Below, one piece after another: positions 6,926 through 16,053 of a stretch of 64,000 bases of DNA. Source of the DNA: JAEUMY01 sp033764435. Its GTDB lineage: Bacteria; Pseudomonadota; Gammaproteobacteria; Burkholderiales; Usitatibacteraceae. The position numbers and the translations under genes were made by a program. The DNA lies in contig JANRIX010000022.1 in the NCBI GenBank assembly GCA_033764435.1, positions 62,001 through 126,000 on the forward strand, read 5' to 3'. The notes under the pieces are model-generated. The model had not been told where the DNA came from. It searched no databases and was given only the letters and a program-made list of their open reading frames with translations. Position 1 is the stretch's first letter, and every line of letters begins with the position of its first letter.

Positions 6926-7543
6926 TCAATCCTGCGGTACCGCCTCCAGCGCCCGCCAGAGGTACCACGTCGCCACGGTGCTCCAGGGCTGCCAGCGCTG
7001 GCCAAAGGCTTGCATCTTCTTCCGGTCGAGGCACTTCCGGCCCTTGAAATAGAGCTTCTCCGTGCCGCGAATGAGCCCGAGATCGTCCACCGGCAGGATG
7101 TTGGGCCGCATGAGATAGAACATGAGGAACATCTCCGCCGTCCAGCGGCCGATGCCTTTCACGGCGACCAGCTCGTCGATGATGATCTCGTCATCCTCGC
7201 GTGCCCAGCGCCGGGTGTTGATGCGGCCGTCGGCGAAGTGTGCGGCGAGGTCGAGGATGTAGCTCGCCTTCTGTCGGGAGAGGCCGCATTCGCGCAGTGC
7301 CTCGATGTCATGCACCAGCACGTTGGCGGGTGTCATGCGGCCGACGCGCCTGGCAAACTTTGCCCAGACGGATGCCGCCGCCTTGGTCGAAATCTGCTGG
7401 CCGACGATGGCGCGGGCCAGGGTGGCAAAGGGTGTGCCGCGGCTCCTGAAGTTGGCGACAGGGTAGGTCGCAATCAGTTTTTTCATCACCGGATCGGCAC
7501 GGGCCAGATCGCGGCAGGCAGTTTTCCAGTATTCAGGTGTCAT
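6926..7543 (-). CDS. DNA-3-methyladenine glycosylase II (AlkA-type HhH-GPD)
   Basis: 205 aa from ATG 7543-7541 (MTPEYWKTACRDLARADP). It contains the HhH-GPD core: FATLARAIVGQQIS (about 40-52), helix-hairpin-helix LVAVKGIGRWTAEMFLMF (about 126-142) and the catalytic aspartate in LPVDDLGL (D153/D154). It excises alkylated bases such as 3-methyladenine. It lacks the N-terminal domain of E. coli AlkA, like the short bacterial members. The start overlaps the end of the upstream DUF2062 gene by 11 nt. Together with the ATL gene at 3447 the region has two alkylation-repair functions. Confidence 0.92.
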   Translation of the reverse strand: MTPEYWKTACRDLARADPVMKKLIATYPVANFRSRGTPFATLARAIVGQQISTKAAASVWAKFARRVGRMTPANVLVHDIEALRECGLSRQKASYILDLAAHFADGRINTRRWAREDDEIIIDELVAVKGIGRWTAEMFLMFYLMRPNILPVDDLGLIRGTEKLYFKGRKCLDRKKMQAFGQRWQPWSTVATWYLWRALEAVPQD

Positions 7544-8105
7544 GGTGCGTGATTCTGTCACGCAACCGCCGAAGTTTTGCCCTGTTCCGCCACGCCAGGG
7601 TGACCGTGATCCGCCACGTGACCATGGTGACCACATAGCCGCCCACCGCCAGCACGACCGACAGGATGGCCAGGCCGATGAGCAGCGTGTGCCCTGCCGC
7701 CTCGATCCAGGTCAGCAACTGGGGCAGGGCATTCTTGATGCCATTCCAGTCCCAGACCATTTCGGGCGGCACAGCGGCCGGTGCCGCTGACCCGGTGACC
7801 CAGGCGCCGAACTGGTAGGCCAGCAGATAGAGCGGGATGAAGGTGAAAGGATTTGTGGCCCAGGTCGCCGCGGCTGCCGCGGGGACGTTGGCCCGCACGA
7901 CAATGGCAATGACGATGGCCATCAGCATCTGGATGGGCAGCGGGATGAGTCCGGTCACGAGGCCGATGCCGATGCCCAGCGCCACCGAGCGGCGGTGCAG
8001 ATGCCACAGGCGCGGATGACCCAGCACCGGTTCCATCCAGCGGAACACGCGGTACTGGAAAATCGCTTCAGGCGTGGGCAGGAATTTGCGGAGTCGTTTG
8101 CGCAT
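7533..8105 (-). CDS. DUF2062 membrane protein
   Basis: 190 aa. It has the DUF2062 pattern: an N-terminal basic segment, RRSVALGIGIGLVTGLIPLPIQMLMAI, the marker ATNPFTFIPLYLLAYQFG, and a C-terminal membrane helix (HTLLIGLAILSVVLAVGGYVVTMV). Function is unknown; it is an inner-membrane protein with two to three helices. It is first in the leftward operon with the glycosylase, and its 129-nt divergent spacer with comEC holds a palindrome copy (8157). A paralogue lies on the other side of comEC (10759-11298). Confidence 0.85.
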   Translation of the reverse strand: MRKRLRKFLPTPEAIFQYRVFRWMEPVLGHPRLWHLHRRSVALGIGIGLVTGLIPLPIQMLMAIVIAIVVRANVPAAAAATWATNPFTFIPLYLLAYQFGAWVTGSAAPAAVPPEMVWDWNGIKNALPQLLTWIEAAGHTLLIGLAILSVVLAVGGYVVTMVTWRITVTLAWRNRAKLRRLRDRITHHDT

Positions 8106-8156
8106 CGTGGCGGGTGACGCAGGGCCGTTTCAAGGGCAGAGTGTGGCATGGTGCAT

Positions 8157-8168
8157 GCGAATATTCGC
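8157..8168. repeat. GCGAATATTCGC palindrome, copy 5 (DUF2062/comEC divergent spacer)
   Basis: Perfect core, 16-bp symmetry (ATGCGAATATTCGCAT), in the middle of a divergent promoter region. Confidence 0.97.
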
Positions 8169-8234
8169 ATCTTGGCTGGTCGCGGCTGATCACGCTCATC
8201 CGGCGCACGCCGACACAACTCAATTCATCCTCGC

Positions 8235-10652
8235 TTGCGGACTTTCATTCTCTCATTCGTCCTCGGCACGCTCTGGCTGCAGCATCAGGCCAGTCTGCCT
8301 GCCGTTGCGCAGTCGCTGCAGTGGGGCGCGTTTGCGGTCGCACTGATTGCGCTCGCCTGGCATGTGACCGCGTCGGCCACGGCATCGTTCCGTGTGGTGG
8401 GTGCGGTCGGGCTGGCGGCGGCGGGCTTGCTGCTTGGCGCTGCCTGGGCGACCTGGGTGGCGACTGCGCGCATGGCCGACGCGCTGCCTGCCGAGTGGGA
8501 GGGGCGAGACATCGACATCACCGGCACCGTGGCGGCGCTGCCGCAGCCGCATGATCGCGGCGTGCGCTTCCTCTTTCGCACCGAGTCGGTCGGCACCAAG
8601 GACGCCACGGTCCCGCGACACCTCTCGCTCAGCTGGTACAACGAATTCGATCGCAAGACCGAGACGCGAACGCTCGCGCCGGAACTCTATCCGGGCGACC
8701 GCTGGCGGCTCACCGTCCGCCTGAAGCGGCCGCACGGCAGCGCCAACCCGCATGGCTTCGACTACGAAGCCTGGGCGCTGGAGCGCGACATTCGGGCAAC
8801 CGGCTACGTGCGCCTGAAGGGCGTGAATGAACGGCTGGTGAAGCGCTCCGATGCGTGGATGGATCGGCTGCATGAGACGCGTGCGAATATTCGCAGCCGC
8901 ATCCTGTCCGCGCTGGGACCGGCGCCCTACGGCGGGGTGCTGGTTGCACTCGCCGTGGGCGACCAGGACGCGATTCCGCAGACGCAATGGAAGACGTTCT
9001 GGCGCACCGGCGTCGGGCATTTGATGTCGATTTCAGGCCTCCACATCACCATGGTCGCGAGCCTGCTCTATGCGCTGGCGTTCTGGGGCTGGACGCGATT
9101 TCCGCGGCTGGTGGCGCGGCTGCCCGCACAGCGCGCCGCAGCGCTGATCGGGCTGACCGGTGCGGCAGGTTACGCATTGCTTGCCGGATTCTCCATTCCC
9201 ACGCAGCGCACGCTGTACATGCTCGCGGTGGTGGCGCTGGCGCTCTGCACCGGACGCATGACGTCTCCCTCGCGCGTGCTGTGCTGGGCGTTGCTGGCCG
9301 TTGTCCTGATCGATCCCTGGGCCGGGCTGTCGCCGGGGTTCTGGCTGTCGTTTGGGGCCATCGCACTCATCTTCTACGTGACCGCCGGCCGCACCGGACA
9401 ACTCGGCGTTGTGAAGGGCGCAGTGCTGACCCAGATCGCGGTCACGCTGGGCATGCTGCCCATGCTCCTCGCGTTGTTCCAGGAAGTCTCCGTGATTTCG
9501 CCGGTCGCCAACGCGATCGCCATTCCGGTCATCAGCCTCATCGTGGTGCCGCTGACCTTGCTGGCCTGCGTGCTGCCCATCGATCTCTTTCTGCACCTGG
9601 CCCATGCCATCACCTCGGCATGCATGCTCTTCCTGCAGTGGCTGGCCGACATACCGGCAGCTTTGTGGGAAAGCCATGAACCCGCGCCGTGGACCGTCCT
9701 GCTGGCATTACTGGGCACGGCGTGGCTCCTGGCGCCGCGCGGCTGGCCGGCCCGCTGGCTGGGCGCGTTGTGGATGCTGCCGATGTTCCTCGTCCTGCCG
9801 CCCGCGCCAAAGCCGGGCGAGGCCTGGGTGACCGTGCTGGACGTGGGTCACGGTTTGTCCGCAGTCGTTCGCACCGCCAACCATTCACTGGTGTACGACA
9901 CCGGGCCGCGCTGGAACGACGACGCCGACGCGGGCTCGCGCATCGTTGTGCCGCATCTGCGCGGCGAAGGCATCCGGGCGCTGGACCGGCTCATCGTGTC
10001 GCATGACGACGAGGACCACTCCGGCGGCGCGAGGTCCGTGCTCGATGCGCGCGCGGTCGGGCTGTTGTCTTCCTCACTGCCGACAGAGAGTTCCGTGCTC
10101 AGCAATCGGTCGCCGGACCTGCGGGTGGAACGCTGCGAGCGGGGTCAGTCGTGGTCGTGGGACGGCGTGCATTTCGACGTGCTGCATCCCGCGCCGGCCG
10201 ACTTTGAAGCGGAAAAGGTGAAGGACAACGATCTCTCCTGCGTCTTGCGAATATTCGCAGGCGGCAAATCGATGCTGCTCACCGGCGACATCGAGAAAAA
10301 GTCCGAAGTTGCGCTGCTCTCGCGGGCCGGCGAGCAACTGAAGTCCGATGTGCTGCTGGTGCCTCACCACGGCAGCAAGACGTCGTCACATCCCGCGTTT
10401 CTGGACGCGGTCTCACCGAGGCTCGCCATCTTCACCGTCGGCTACCGCAACCGCTTCCGCCACCCCCATCCGGACGTCGTCGCCCGCCATGCGGATCGAC
10501 GGATCGCCATGCTGCGAACCGATGAGCTGGGCGCCATCACGGTCAAGCTGGGTGAGGGCGCGGTGAACTGGCAGGCCGAGCGCCACCTGCGGCGGCGCTA
10601 TTGGCACGATATACCCAAGGTCGGCGTAGCGGACGGTACACCGGAGTTTTGA
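8235..10652 (+). CDS. comEC: DNA internalization channel ComEC/Rec2
   Basis: 805 aa from a TTG start. Order: N-terminal helices and DUF4131 region, competence channel domain (about residues 215-480, with GVLVALAVGDQD, TGVGHLMSISGLHITMVA and GFSIPTQRTLYM), and a C-terminal metallo-beta-lactamase-like domain with VSHDDEDHSGG, MLLTGDIEKKSE and VPHHGSKTSS, the metal-ligand motifs. It carries transforming single-stranded DNA across the inner membrane, suggesting natural competence. Two palindrome copies lie inside (8883 read as ANIR, 10247 as RIFA). No clear Shine-Dalgarno precedes the TTG. Confidence 0.95.
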   Translation: MRTFILSFVLGTLWLQHQASLPAVAQSLQWGAFAVALIALAWHVTASATASFRVVGAVGLAAAGLLLGAAWATWVATARMADALPAEWEGRDIDITGTVAALPQPHDRGVRFLFRTESVGTKDATVPRHLSLSWYNEFDRKTETRTLAPELYPGDRWRLTVRLKRPHGSANPHGFDYEAWALERDIRATGYVRLKGVNERLVKRSDAWMDRLHETRANIRSRILSALGPAPYGGVLVALAVGDQDAIPQTQWKTFWRTGVGHLMSISGLHITMVASLLYALAFWGWTRFPRLVARLPAQRAAALIGLTGAAGYALLAGFSIPTQRTLYMLAVVALALCTGRMTSPSRVLCWALLAVVLIDPWAGLSPGFWLSFGAIALIFYVTAGRTGQLGVVKGAVLTQIAVTLGMLPMLLALFQEVSVISPVANAIAIPVISLIVVPLTLLACVLPIDLFLHLAHAITSACMLFLQWLADIPAALWESHEPAPWTVLLALLGTAWLLAPRGWPARWLGALWMLPMFLVLPPAPKPGEAWVTVLDVGHGLSAVVRTANHSLVYDTGPRWNDDADAGSRIVVPHLRGEGIRALDRLIVSHDDEDHSGGARSVLDARAVGLLSSSLPTESSVLSNRSPDLRVERCERGQSWSWDGVHFDVLHPAPADFEAEKVKDNDLSCVLRIFAGGKSMLLTGDIEKKSEVALLSRAGEQLKSDVLLVPHHGSKTSSHPAFLDAVSPRLAIFTVGYRNRFRHPHPDVVARHADRRIAMLRTDELGAITVKLGEGAVNWQAERHLRRRYWHDIPKVGVADGTPEF
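8883..8894. repeat. GCGAATATTCGC palindrome, copy 6 (comEC, ANIR frame)
   Basis: Perfect core, 14-bp symmetry. Confidence 0.97.
10247..10258. repeat. GCGAATATTCGC palindrome, copy 7 (comEC, RIFA frame)
   Basis: Perfect core, 14-bp symmetry, in the metallo-beta-lactamase-like domain. Confidence 0.97.
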
Positions 10653-10758
10653 GGAACTTCGCTGCCATGGCGATGGTCTGTGTCCAGCTAACGGATAACA
10701 AAACAGTCGCGTCCGACTGCCAGGCAAGGCCGGGCGTGCATGGGGAGAAGCAAGCCGC

Positions 10759-11298
10759 ATGGAGAAATGGTTCAAGGAGCGCATGCCTTCACAGGAGGCC
10801 ATGGCGCAAAGCCGCATCATGCGGCCGTTCGCACGCTGGATATTCCAGCCGGAGCTGTGGCGCTGGCGCCGGGGCGCGGTCGCCCGGGGGGTGGCGCTGG
10901 GCGTGTTCTTTGGCTTCATGATTCCGCTGCTGCAGATTTTTGTGGCGGCCATCGCCGCGGTCTTCATGCGGGCCAACATCCCCATCGCGGCCGTGTCCAC
11001 CCTGGTCACCAATCCGTTCACGTTTCCGCCGGTCTATATGGCCGCCTATCAGGTGGGTTCCCTGTTCATGGACCACACCCCGTCGGGCGTTGAAGCCACC
11101 GGGATGTTTGCCGGCATGCTCAACTGGCTGGATCGGGTTGGCCCGCCGACGGTGCTCGGGCTCGCTATCTTCGCAGTTGTCGGGTCGATCACGATGTATG
11201 CCGTGGTGCAGGGTGTCTGGCGGGCGCGCATCAGCCAGCGCCGCCGCACGCCGCTCAAACTGCGGCCGCGTCGCGCCGCCGTCAGCGCCCAGTCCTGA
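10759..11298 (+). CDS. DUF2062 membrane protein (second copy)
   Basis: 179 aa. It shares with the 7533-8105 protein the layout SRIMRPFARWIFQPELWRW, a glycine-rich helix GVALGVFFGFMIPLLQIFVA, VTNPFTFPPVYMAAYQVG and a final membrane helix. The region before the ATG contains GGGGAGAAGC, a plausible ribosome site. The two DUF2062 genes bracket comEC on opposite strands. Their divergence suggests an old duplication rather than a recent one. Function unknown. Confidence 0.87.
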   Translation: MEKWFKERMPSQEAMAQSRIMRPFARWIFQPELWRWRRGAVARGVALGVFFGFMIPLLQIFVAAIAAVFMRANIPIAAVSTLVTNPFTFPPVYMAAYQVGSLFMDHTPSGVEATGMFAGMLNWLDRVGPPTVLGLAIFAVVGSITMYAVVQGVWRARISQRRRTPLKLRPRRAAVSAQS

Positions 11299-11321
11299 AA
11301 TTACCCAGGGGAGCCAATCCC

Positions 11322-11984
11322 ATGCGCAATGACAACCAGGCTTCATTTCCACAGCCTTCCGAGGGACGCCTACAGAGCGGACGCAGCCGGCGGCGCGTGA
11401 TGGCGATGCTCTCAGCACTGTTCACAGTGCCTGCCTGGGCCTCGCTGCTGCGCACCCCGGCCATGACCGAAGGCCCGTTCTATCCGGTCGAGTTGCCCCT
11501 GGATCAGGACAACGACCTCACCCGGGTGGCAGGCAAGACGGGGGTGGCGAGTGGCGACGCCCTGGATTTCGCCGGCCGCGTGCTGGACGCATCGGGTGCG
11601 CCCGTGGCGGGCGCAGTGGTTGAAATCTGGCAGTGCAATGCCTTCGGCGCGTACCACCATCCCGGCGACGGCGGCCGCCTCGATCCGCACTTCCAGGGCT
11701 GGGGCAAGACCACCACCGACGCGCAGGGCCGCTACCGCTTCCGCACCATCCGGCCGGTCGCGTATTCCGGACGCGTGCCGCACATCCACTACAAGGTGAA
11801 GCGCGCCGGCAAACCCGAGTTCACCTCACAGGTGATGATCGACGGGGAGGCGGGCAATGAGCGCGATTTCGTGTTCCGTCACCTGCGCGATGCCGAGGCG
11901 CGAAAGCGGGTGTTGATGACGCTCGTCCGGGCGCCGAAGGAGAGTGGGGCGGTGTGGCGGACGGAGTATGAGATTGTGGTTTGA
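11322..11984 (+). CDS. Exported intradiol ring-cleavage dioxygenase (protocatechuate 3,4-dioxygenase-like)
   Basis: 220 aa. The N-terminus carries RSRRRVMAMLSALFTVPAWA (21-40), an arginine-rich, Tat-like signal. The catalytic part begins at TEGPFYP (about 49) and keeps all four expected iron(III) ligands: Y111 (GAYHHP), Y138 (GRYRF), H154 and H156 (PHIHYKV). Such enzymes open catechol-type rings between the hydroxyls. The export signal separates it from classical cytoplasmic pcaGH enzymes, and no aromatic-degradation genes lie nearby, so the substrate is unknown. It starts 23 nt after the DUF2062 gene, probably in one transcript. Confidence 0.9.
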   Translation: MRNDNQASFPQPSEGRLQSGRSRRRVMAMLSALFTVPAWASLLRTPAMTEGPFYPVELPLDQDNDLTRVAGKTGVASGDALDFAGRVLDASGAPVAGAVVEIWQCNAFGAYHHPGDGGRLDPHFQGWGKTTTDAQGRYRFRTIRPVAYSGRVPHIHYKVKRAGKPEFTSQVMIDGEAGNERDFVFRHLRDAEARKRVLMTLVRAPKESGAVWRTEYEIVV

Positions 11985-12003
11985 GTCAGCGTCAACGGCC
12001 AGC

Positions 12004-12321
12004 TCATTGTCTATCGTGACCGGCTGCTGAGTCGATCTTCTCCATCAGGGCCTCGCACTTGAGGCGACTAAGACCAAACCGCTCAATCGCTTCCGGATCT
12101 TTCATACCGCCGCCATTGATGAAGTAGTTGAGAGGCTGGTGGACAAAGTACAGAGCGGTTTGCGCATTAAGCGAGTTAGGCCAGCCGTCCAGCACATCCT
12201 GGAATTCGCTCTGTTCCGGACCAAAGAGCGTCTGACTCTCCCAGTCCCAAGTCACCAATGCGTAGGCCACGACCCGCTTCATGGCCTGCTGCTCTTCCGC
12301 AGTAAAGATCGAAATGTCCAA
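12004..12321 (-). CDS. Small hypothetical protein
   Basis: 105 aa, beginning MDISIFTAEEQQAMKRV and rich in aromatic residues (TALYFVHQPLNYFINGGG). I do not recognise the family; no signal peptide or membrane helix. Third codon positions are much less G/C-biased than in flanking genes, suggesting acquired DNA. It lies tail-to-tail with the dioxygenase gene and 36 nt beyond the 3' end of the transglutaminase gene's coding region. Confidence 0.55.
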   Translation of the reverse strand: MDISIFTAEEQQAMKRVVAYALVTWDWESQTLFGPEQSEFQDVLDGWPNSLNAQTALYFVHQPLNYFINGGGMKDPEAIERFGLSRLKCEALMEKIDSAAGHDRQ

Positions 12322-12357
12322 TGTCTTCCGAAAGTCAGTTGGAGGTGGACTTAACTG

Positions 12358-15300
12358 TCACCCCAACGGACTATCCGCCCGCTTCCGTAAATCCAGCGTG
12401 AACGGAAACGCCGGATTCCTCGCCTCGGGCTGAACCTTCATCGGCCCCGGCGTGTGCCCCATCTTCTGGAACCGCGCCACGCGCCGCGCCTCGGCCTCGA
12501 ACGCGTTCACCGGGAAGGTGCCGTAGTTGCGTCCACCCGGGTGCGCCACGTGATAGGTGCAGCCGCCGATGGAGCGGCCGGTCCAGGTGTCCACGACATC
12601 GAATGACAGCGGCGAGTGCACACCAATCGTGGGGTGCAGCGCAGACGGCGGCGCCCAAGCGCGATAGCGCACACCGGCGACGAACTCGCCCGGCACACCC
12701 GTCGGCGCCATGGGCACAAGGCGGCCATTGCACGCCACCGCATGGCGCAGGCCGATCATGCCCGTGACCTTGACCTGCATGCGCTCGACGGAGGAATCCA
12801 CGTAACGCGCGGTGCTGGTGCCCGCCATCTCCTCGCCCAGCACATGCCAGGGCTCGATGGCCTGACGCAGTTCCAGCTCGATGCCCTGATACGCGACCGT
12901 GCCATAGCGCGGAAAGCGGAATTCGATGAAGGGCAGGAACCACTCGTACTTGAAATCGAAGCCGGCGTGCTGCAGGTCTTCGACGACCGCCTTCATGTCG
13001 GCGGCAACGAAGTAGGGCAGCATGAAGCGGTCGTGCAGCTCCGTGCCCCAGTTCACTAGACGCGCCCGGTAGGGCTGTTTCCAGAAGCGCAGGATGAGTG
13101 CACGCAGCAGCAGCATCTGTGCCGCGCTCATGCGCGAGTGCGGCGGCATTTCGAACGCGCGGAATTCCAGCAGGCCGAGACGCCCGGTCGGGCCGTCGGG
13201 GGAATACAGCTTGTCGATGGAGAACTCGGCGCGGTGGGTGTTGCCGGTGAGATCGATCAGGAAATTGCGCAGCAGCCGATCCACCAGCCAGGGGCGGTCG
13301 TTTTCCTTGCCGCTCTTGATGAGGCCGCCGAACTGCTCCTCCAGCTGCTCGAACGCGATTTCCAGCTCGTAGAGATTGTCATCGCGCGCCTCGTCCACGC
13401 GCGGACTCTGCGACGTGGGACCGATGAACATGCCGGAGAAGAGATACGACAGCGCAGGATGGTTCTGCCAATAGGTGATGAGCGAACGCAGCAGGTCAGG
13501 GCGACGCAGCAGCGGGCTCTCGGCCGGCGTGGCGCCACCCACCGTGACGTGGTTGCCGCCGCCCGTGCCGGTGTGGCGGCCGTCCAGCTGGAATTTCTCC
13601 GTGCCGAGGCGGGTCTCGCGCGCGGCCGCGTACAGCGTGGTCGTGTTGTCGACCAGCTCGCGCCAGGTTTTCGCGGGATGGATGTTCACCTCGATCACGC
13701 CGGGGTCGGGCGTGATGGCGAATTTGCGGATGCGCGCATCGTCAGGCGGCGCGTAGCCTTCGATGCGCACCGGCTGCTTCAATTCGCGCGCCGTGTCCTC
13801 GATGGCGTGGAGCAGGCGCAGATAGTCTTCCAGCGTCGGCAAGGGCGGCATGAAGACATTCAGGCAGTTGTCGCGCACCTCGAAGCAGGCTGCAGTCTTG
13901 ACCAGCTCGCGCACCGATTCACCGACCTTAGGAGATTTGCGCGCGGGTTTCTTGGCGTCGGCGGGTGCGCTCGTCTTGCTCCGCTTGCCCAGCGTCTCCT
14001 TCTCTTCAAACGGATCGACCGGCGGGTGCAGGTCCTCGTCTGCCGGCGCCACGACAGGCAGGGACGAAAGCGGCAGCCGCAGGCCCATGGGCGAAGTGCC
14101 ATCGACGAGAAAGATGTGCCCGGCACGCAGCGGCCACAGGCTGCTTGCCCAGGTGGTCGGGGCGCTGGCCTTGGCGCGGGCCACCGGCTTGATGGGCAGC
14201 ACATGGCCCACGGGTTCGCCAATCTTGCCCGCGAGCTGATCGGCCAGCTGGCGGCGTTCGGCGCTATCGCGAATATTCGCAGTGAGCGGATCGACGTTCA
14301 CCGGCAGCATGGCTTCGTCGCGGATGAGCCGCCACGGGTTCTCGTATGCGGGCTGTACGTAGTCCGCATGCAGCCCAAGCCGCCGGGCCACGTCAATTGC
14401 GAATATTCGCGAGAGGTCGGCGGGAGGTGCAGTCTTCGGCGCAGTCCACGCGACGAGCGATTCATCCGCCCACACCGCCTCGCCATCCGGCCGCCACCAG
14501 CAGGACAGGGCCCAGCGCGGCAGCGGCTCGCCGGGATACCACTTGCCCTGACCGAAATGCACGAGAGAGCCGGGGGCGAACTGCGGTCGCAGCCGATGCA
14601 GAAGCTCGGTCGCGAGTTCCAGCTTCTTCGGCGACAGCGCGGTGTAGTTCCACTCCGGCCCGTCCATGTCGTCCACGGACACGAAGGTCGGTTCGCCGCC
14701 CATGGTGAGCTTGACCTTCTCCTTGGTCAGCGCCTTGTCGATGTGCTCGCCGAGCGCATCGATCTCCGCCCACTGTGCGTCGGTGTAGGGCTTGGTCACG
14801 CGCGGGTCTTCGTGAATGCGCGTCACCTTCATGTCGAAATGCAGCGTGGACCGGCAGACATCGGTCATGCCGATCACCGGTGCGGCCGACGTGGGCACGG
14901 CGGCGCAGGCCAGCGGGATGTGGCCTTCACCGGTCAGCAACCCCGATGTGGGGTCGAGCCCGATCCAGCCGGCACCCGGCACATAGGCTTCGGCCCAGGC
15001 ATGCAGGTCAGTGAAGTCCACGGCGGTGCCGGCGGGGCCATCCAGCGGCTTTTCGTCCGCCACCAGCTGGATGAGATAGCCCGATGCGAAACGTGCGGCG
15101 ACGCCGAGATGGCGCAGGATCTGCACCAAGAGCCAGCCCGAGTCCCGGCAGGACCCCTGGCCGCTTTGCAGCGTGACTTCCGGCGCCTGTACGCCAGGCT
15201 CCATGCGGATGAGATAACGGATGTCCTGCTGCAGCTGCTGGTTCAGCGCCACCAGCAAGTTCACCGTGCCGGAAACCTTGGGAAGGATGTCCCGCTTTGC

Positions 15301-15699
15301 CTTCTCAAGCCATGCGGCGAGCAGCGGCCCCGGCGTTTCGGTTTCCAGATACGGCGCCAGCTCCTTTCGCGTGTCGCCGGGATAGTCGAAAGGATAGGTT
15401 TCGGCGAACTTCTCCACGAAGAAGTCGAACGGATTGATGACCGTCATGTCGGCCACCAGGTCCACCTCGATTTTCAGCTCGGTGGTCTTGTCCGGAAACA
15501 CCGCGCGCGCCAGCCAGTTGCCGTAGGGATCCTGCTGCCAGTTGAGGAAGTGCTTGGACGGCGTGATCTTGAGCGAGTAGCTCTCCACCGGCGTGCGCGC
15601 ATGGGCCGCGGGGCGCAGGCGGATTTCATGCGGTGACAGCGAGACCGCCCGGTCGAAGGTGTAGTGCGTGACGTGGTGGATGGCGACGCGGATGGTCAT
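12358..15699 (-). CDS. Transglutaminase-like / DUF2126 protein
   Basis: 1113 aa from ATG 15699. Residues about 1-290 form an N-terminal beta domain plus transglutaminase core, with a complete Cys-His-Asp triad: C184 (GQGSCRDSG), H233 (DLHAWAEAY), D249 (GLDPTSG). The remaining 800 or so residues are the large DUF2126 domain (LTMGGEPTFVS, DGRHTGTGGGNHVTVGG, LLEFRAFEMPPHSRMS). Such proteins regularly co-occur with the alpha-E, ATP-grasp and Anbu proteins found just upstream here, suggesting amide-bond or peptide-tag chemistry; the substrate is unknown. Two palindrome copies lie inside (14269 ANIR, 14399 RIFA). The opposite strand has an 832-codon open frame, a GC-driven shadow. Confidence 0.93.
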   Translation of the reverse strand: MTIRVAIHHVTHYTFDRAVSLSPHEIRLRPAAHARTPVESYSLKITPSKHFLNWQQDPYGNWLARAVFPDKTTELKIEVDLVADMTVINPFDFFVEKFAETYPFDYPGDTRKELAPYLETETPGPLLAAWLEKAKRDILPKVSGTVNLLVALNQQLQQDIRYLIRMEPGVQAPEVTLQSGQGSCRDSGWLLVQILRHLGVAARFASGYLIQLVADEKPLDGPAGTAVDFTDLHAWAEAYVPGAGWIGLDPTSGLLTGEGHIPLACAAVPTSAAPVIGMTDVCRSTLHFDMKVTRIHEDPRVTKPYTDAQWAEIDALGEHIDKALTKEKVKLTMGGEPTFVSVDDMDGPEWNYTALSPKKLELATELLHRLRPQFAPGSLVHFGQGKWYPGEPLPRWALSCWWRPDGEAVWADESLVAWTAPKTAPPADLSRIFAIDVARRLGLHADYVQPAYENPWRLIRDEAMLPVNVDPLTANIRDSAERRQLADQLAGKIGEPVGHVLPIKPVARAKASAPTTWASSLWPLRAGHIFLVDGTSPMGLRLPLSSLPVVAPADEDLHPPVDPFEEKETLGKRSKTSAPADAKKPARKSPKVGESVRELVKTAACFEVRDNCLNVFMPPLPTLEDYLRLLHAIEDTARELKQPVRIEGYAPPDDARIRKFAITPDPGVIEVNIHPAKTWRELVDNTTTLYAAARETRLGTEKFQLDGRHTGTGGGNHVTVGGATPAESPLLRRPDLLRSLITYWQNHPALSYLFSGMFIGPTSQSPRVDEARDDNLYELEIAFEQLEEQFGGLIKSGKENDRPWLVDRLLRNFLIDLTGNTHRAEFSIDKLYSPDGPTGRLGLLEFRAFEMPPHSRMSAAQMLLLRALILRFWKQPYRARLVNWGTELHDRFMLPYFVAADMKAVVEDLQHAGFDFKYEWFLPFIEFRFPRYGTVAYQGIELELRQAIEPWHVLGEEMAGTSTARYVDSSVERMQVKVTGMIGLRHAVACNGRLVPMAPTGVPGEFVAGVRYRAWAPPSALHPTIGVHSPLSFDVVDTWTGRSIGGCTYHVAHPGGRNYGTFPVNAFEAEARRVARFQKMGHTPGPMKVQPEARNPAFPFTLDLRKRADSPLG
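14269..14280. repeat. GCGAATATTCGC palindrome, copy 8 (transglutaminase, ANIR frame)
   Basis: Perfect core in the DUF2126 region. Confidence 0.97.
14399..14410. repeat. GCGAATATTCGC palindrome, copy 9 (transglutaminase, RIFA frame)
   Basis: Perfect core, 130 nt from copy 8, the closest pair. Confidence 0.97.
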
Positions 15700-15727
15700 G
15701 GTTCGGGCCAATTCAATGCATTAGTAG

Positions 15728-15759
15728 CGTCGTTCCCGCGCAGGCGGGAACCCAAGTTC
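15728..15759 (+). repeat. Left inverted repeat of GIY-YIG cassette
   Basis: 32 nt, identical in reverse complement to 16054-16085. It has the TTCCC-N8-GGGAA form seen in dRS3-type repeats, then CCCAAGTTC. It overlaps the last codons of the nuclease gene. Confidence 0.85.
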
Positions 15760-16051
15760 ATGCAGTCAAATCGAGATACAAGTCTCTCCAGTGAGGGTTC
15801 TCCTTCTGGATCAAGTTGACTTTCCAATCCCGATTCCATTTCTTTATCTGCTTTCCACGTGTAATGGCTGAAACCATTGACTCGTGCATTTCATACCAGA
15901 CCAGATCATGAGTCTTATGCAGTTTCGAGAAGCCTTCGACAAGATCATTCTTGTGCTGCCACGTTCGCTGCGGCAAGTTGCTGGTTACGCCGAGATAAAG
16001 CGTGCCATAGGGTTTGATTGCCATTAGGTAAACAGCGGGTTGTTTGCTCAT
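15758..16051 (-). CDS. GIY-YIG nuclease superfamily protein
   Basis: 97 aa. The GIY-YIG core is present as VYLMAIKPYGTLYLGVTSNL with a following arginine (QRTWQHK), and the later KQIKKWNRDWKVNLI segment of single-domain UPF0213-like members. Single-domain GIY-YIG proteins cut DNA or act in repair or mobility, but small genomic members are mostly uncharacterised. Base composition is clearly lower in G+C than its surroundings, indicating transfer. Perfect inverted repeats flank it on both sides. It breaks the otherwise compact transglutaminase-Anbu cluster. Confidence 0.88.
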   Translation of the reverse strand: MSKQPAVYLMAIKPYGTLYLGVTSNLPQRTWQHKNDLVEGFSKLHKTHDLVWYEMHESMVSAITRGKQIKKWNRDWKVNLIQKENPHWRDLYLDLTA

Positions 16052-16053
16052 GC

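Noticed and set aside
13138..15636. 832-codon open frame opposite the transglutaminase gene
   Set aside because: Its codons mirror G/C third positions of the real gene; the product is Arg/His/Gln-rich without domain features.
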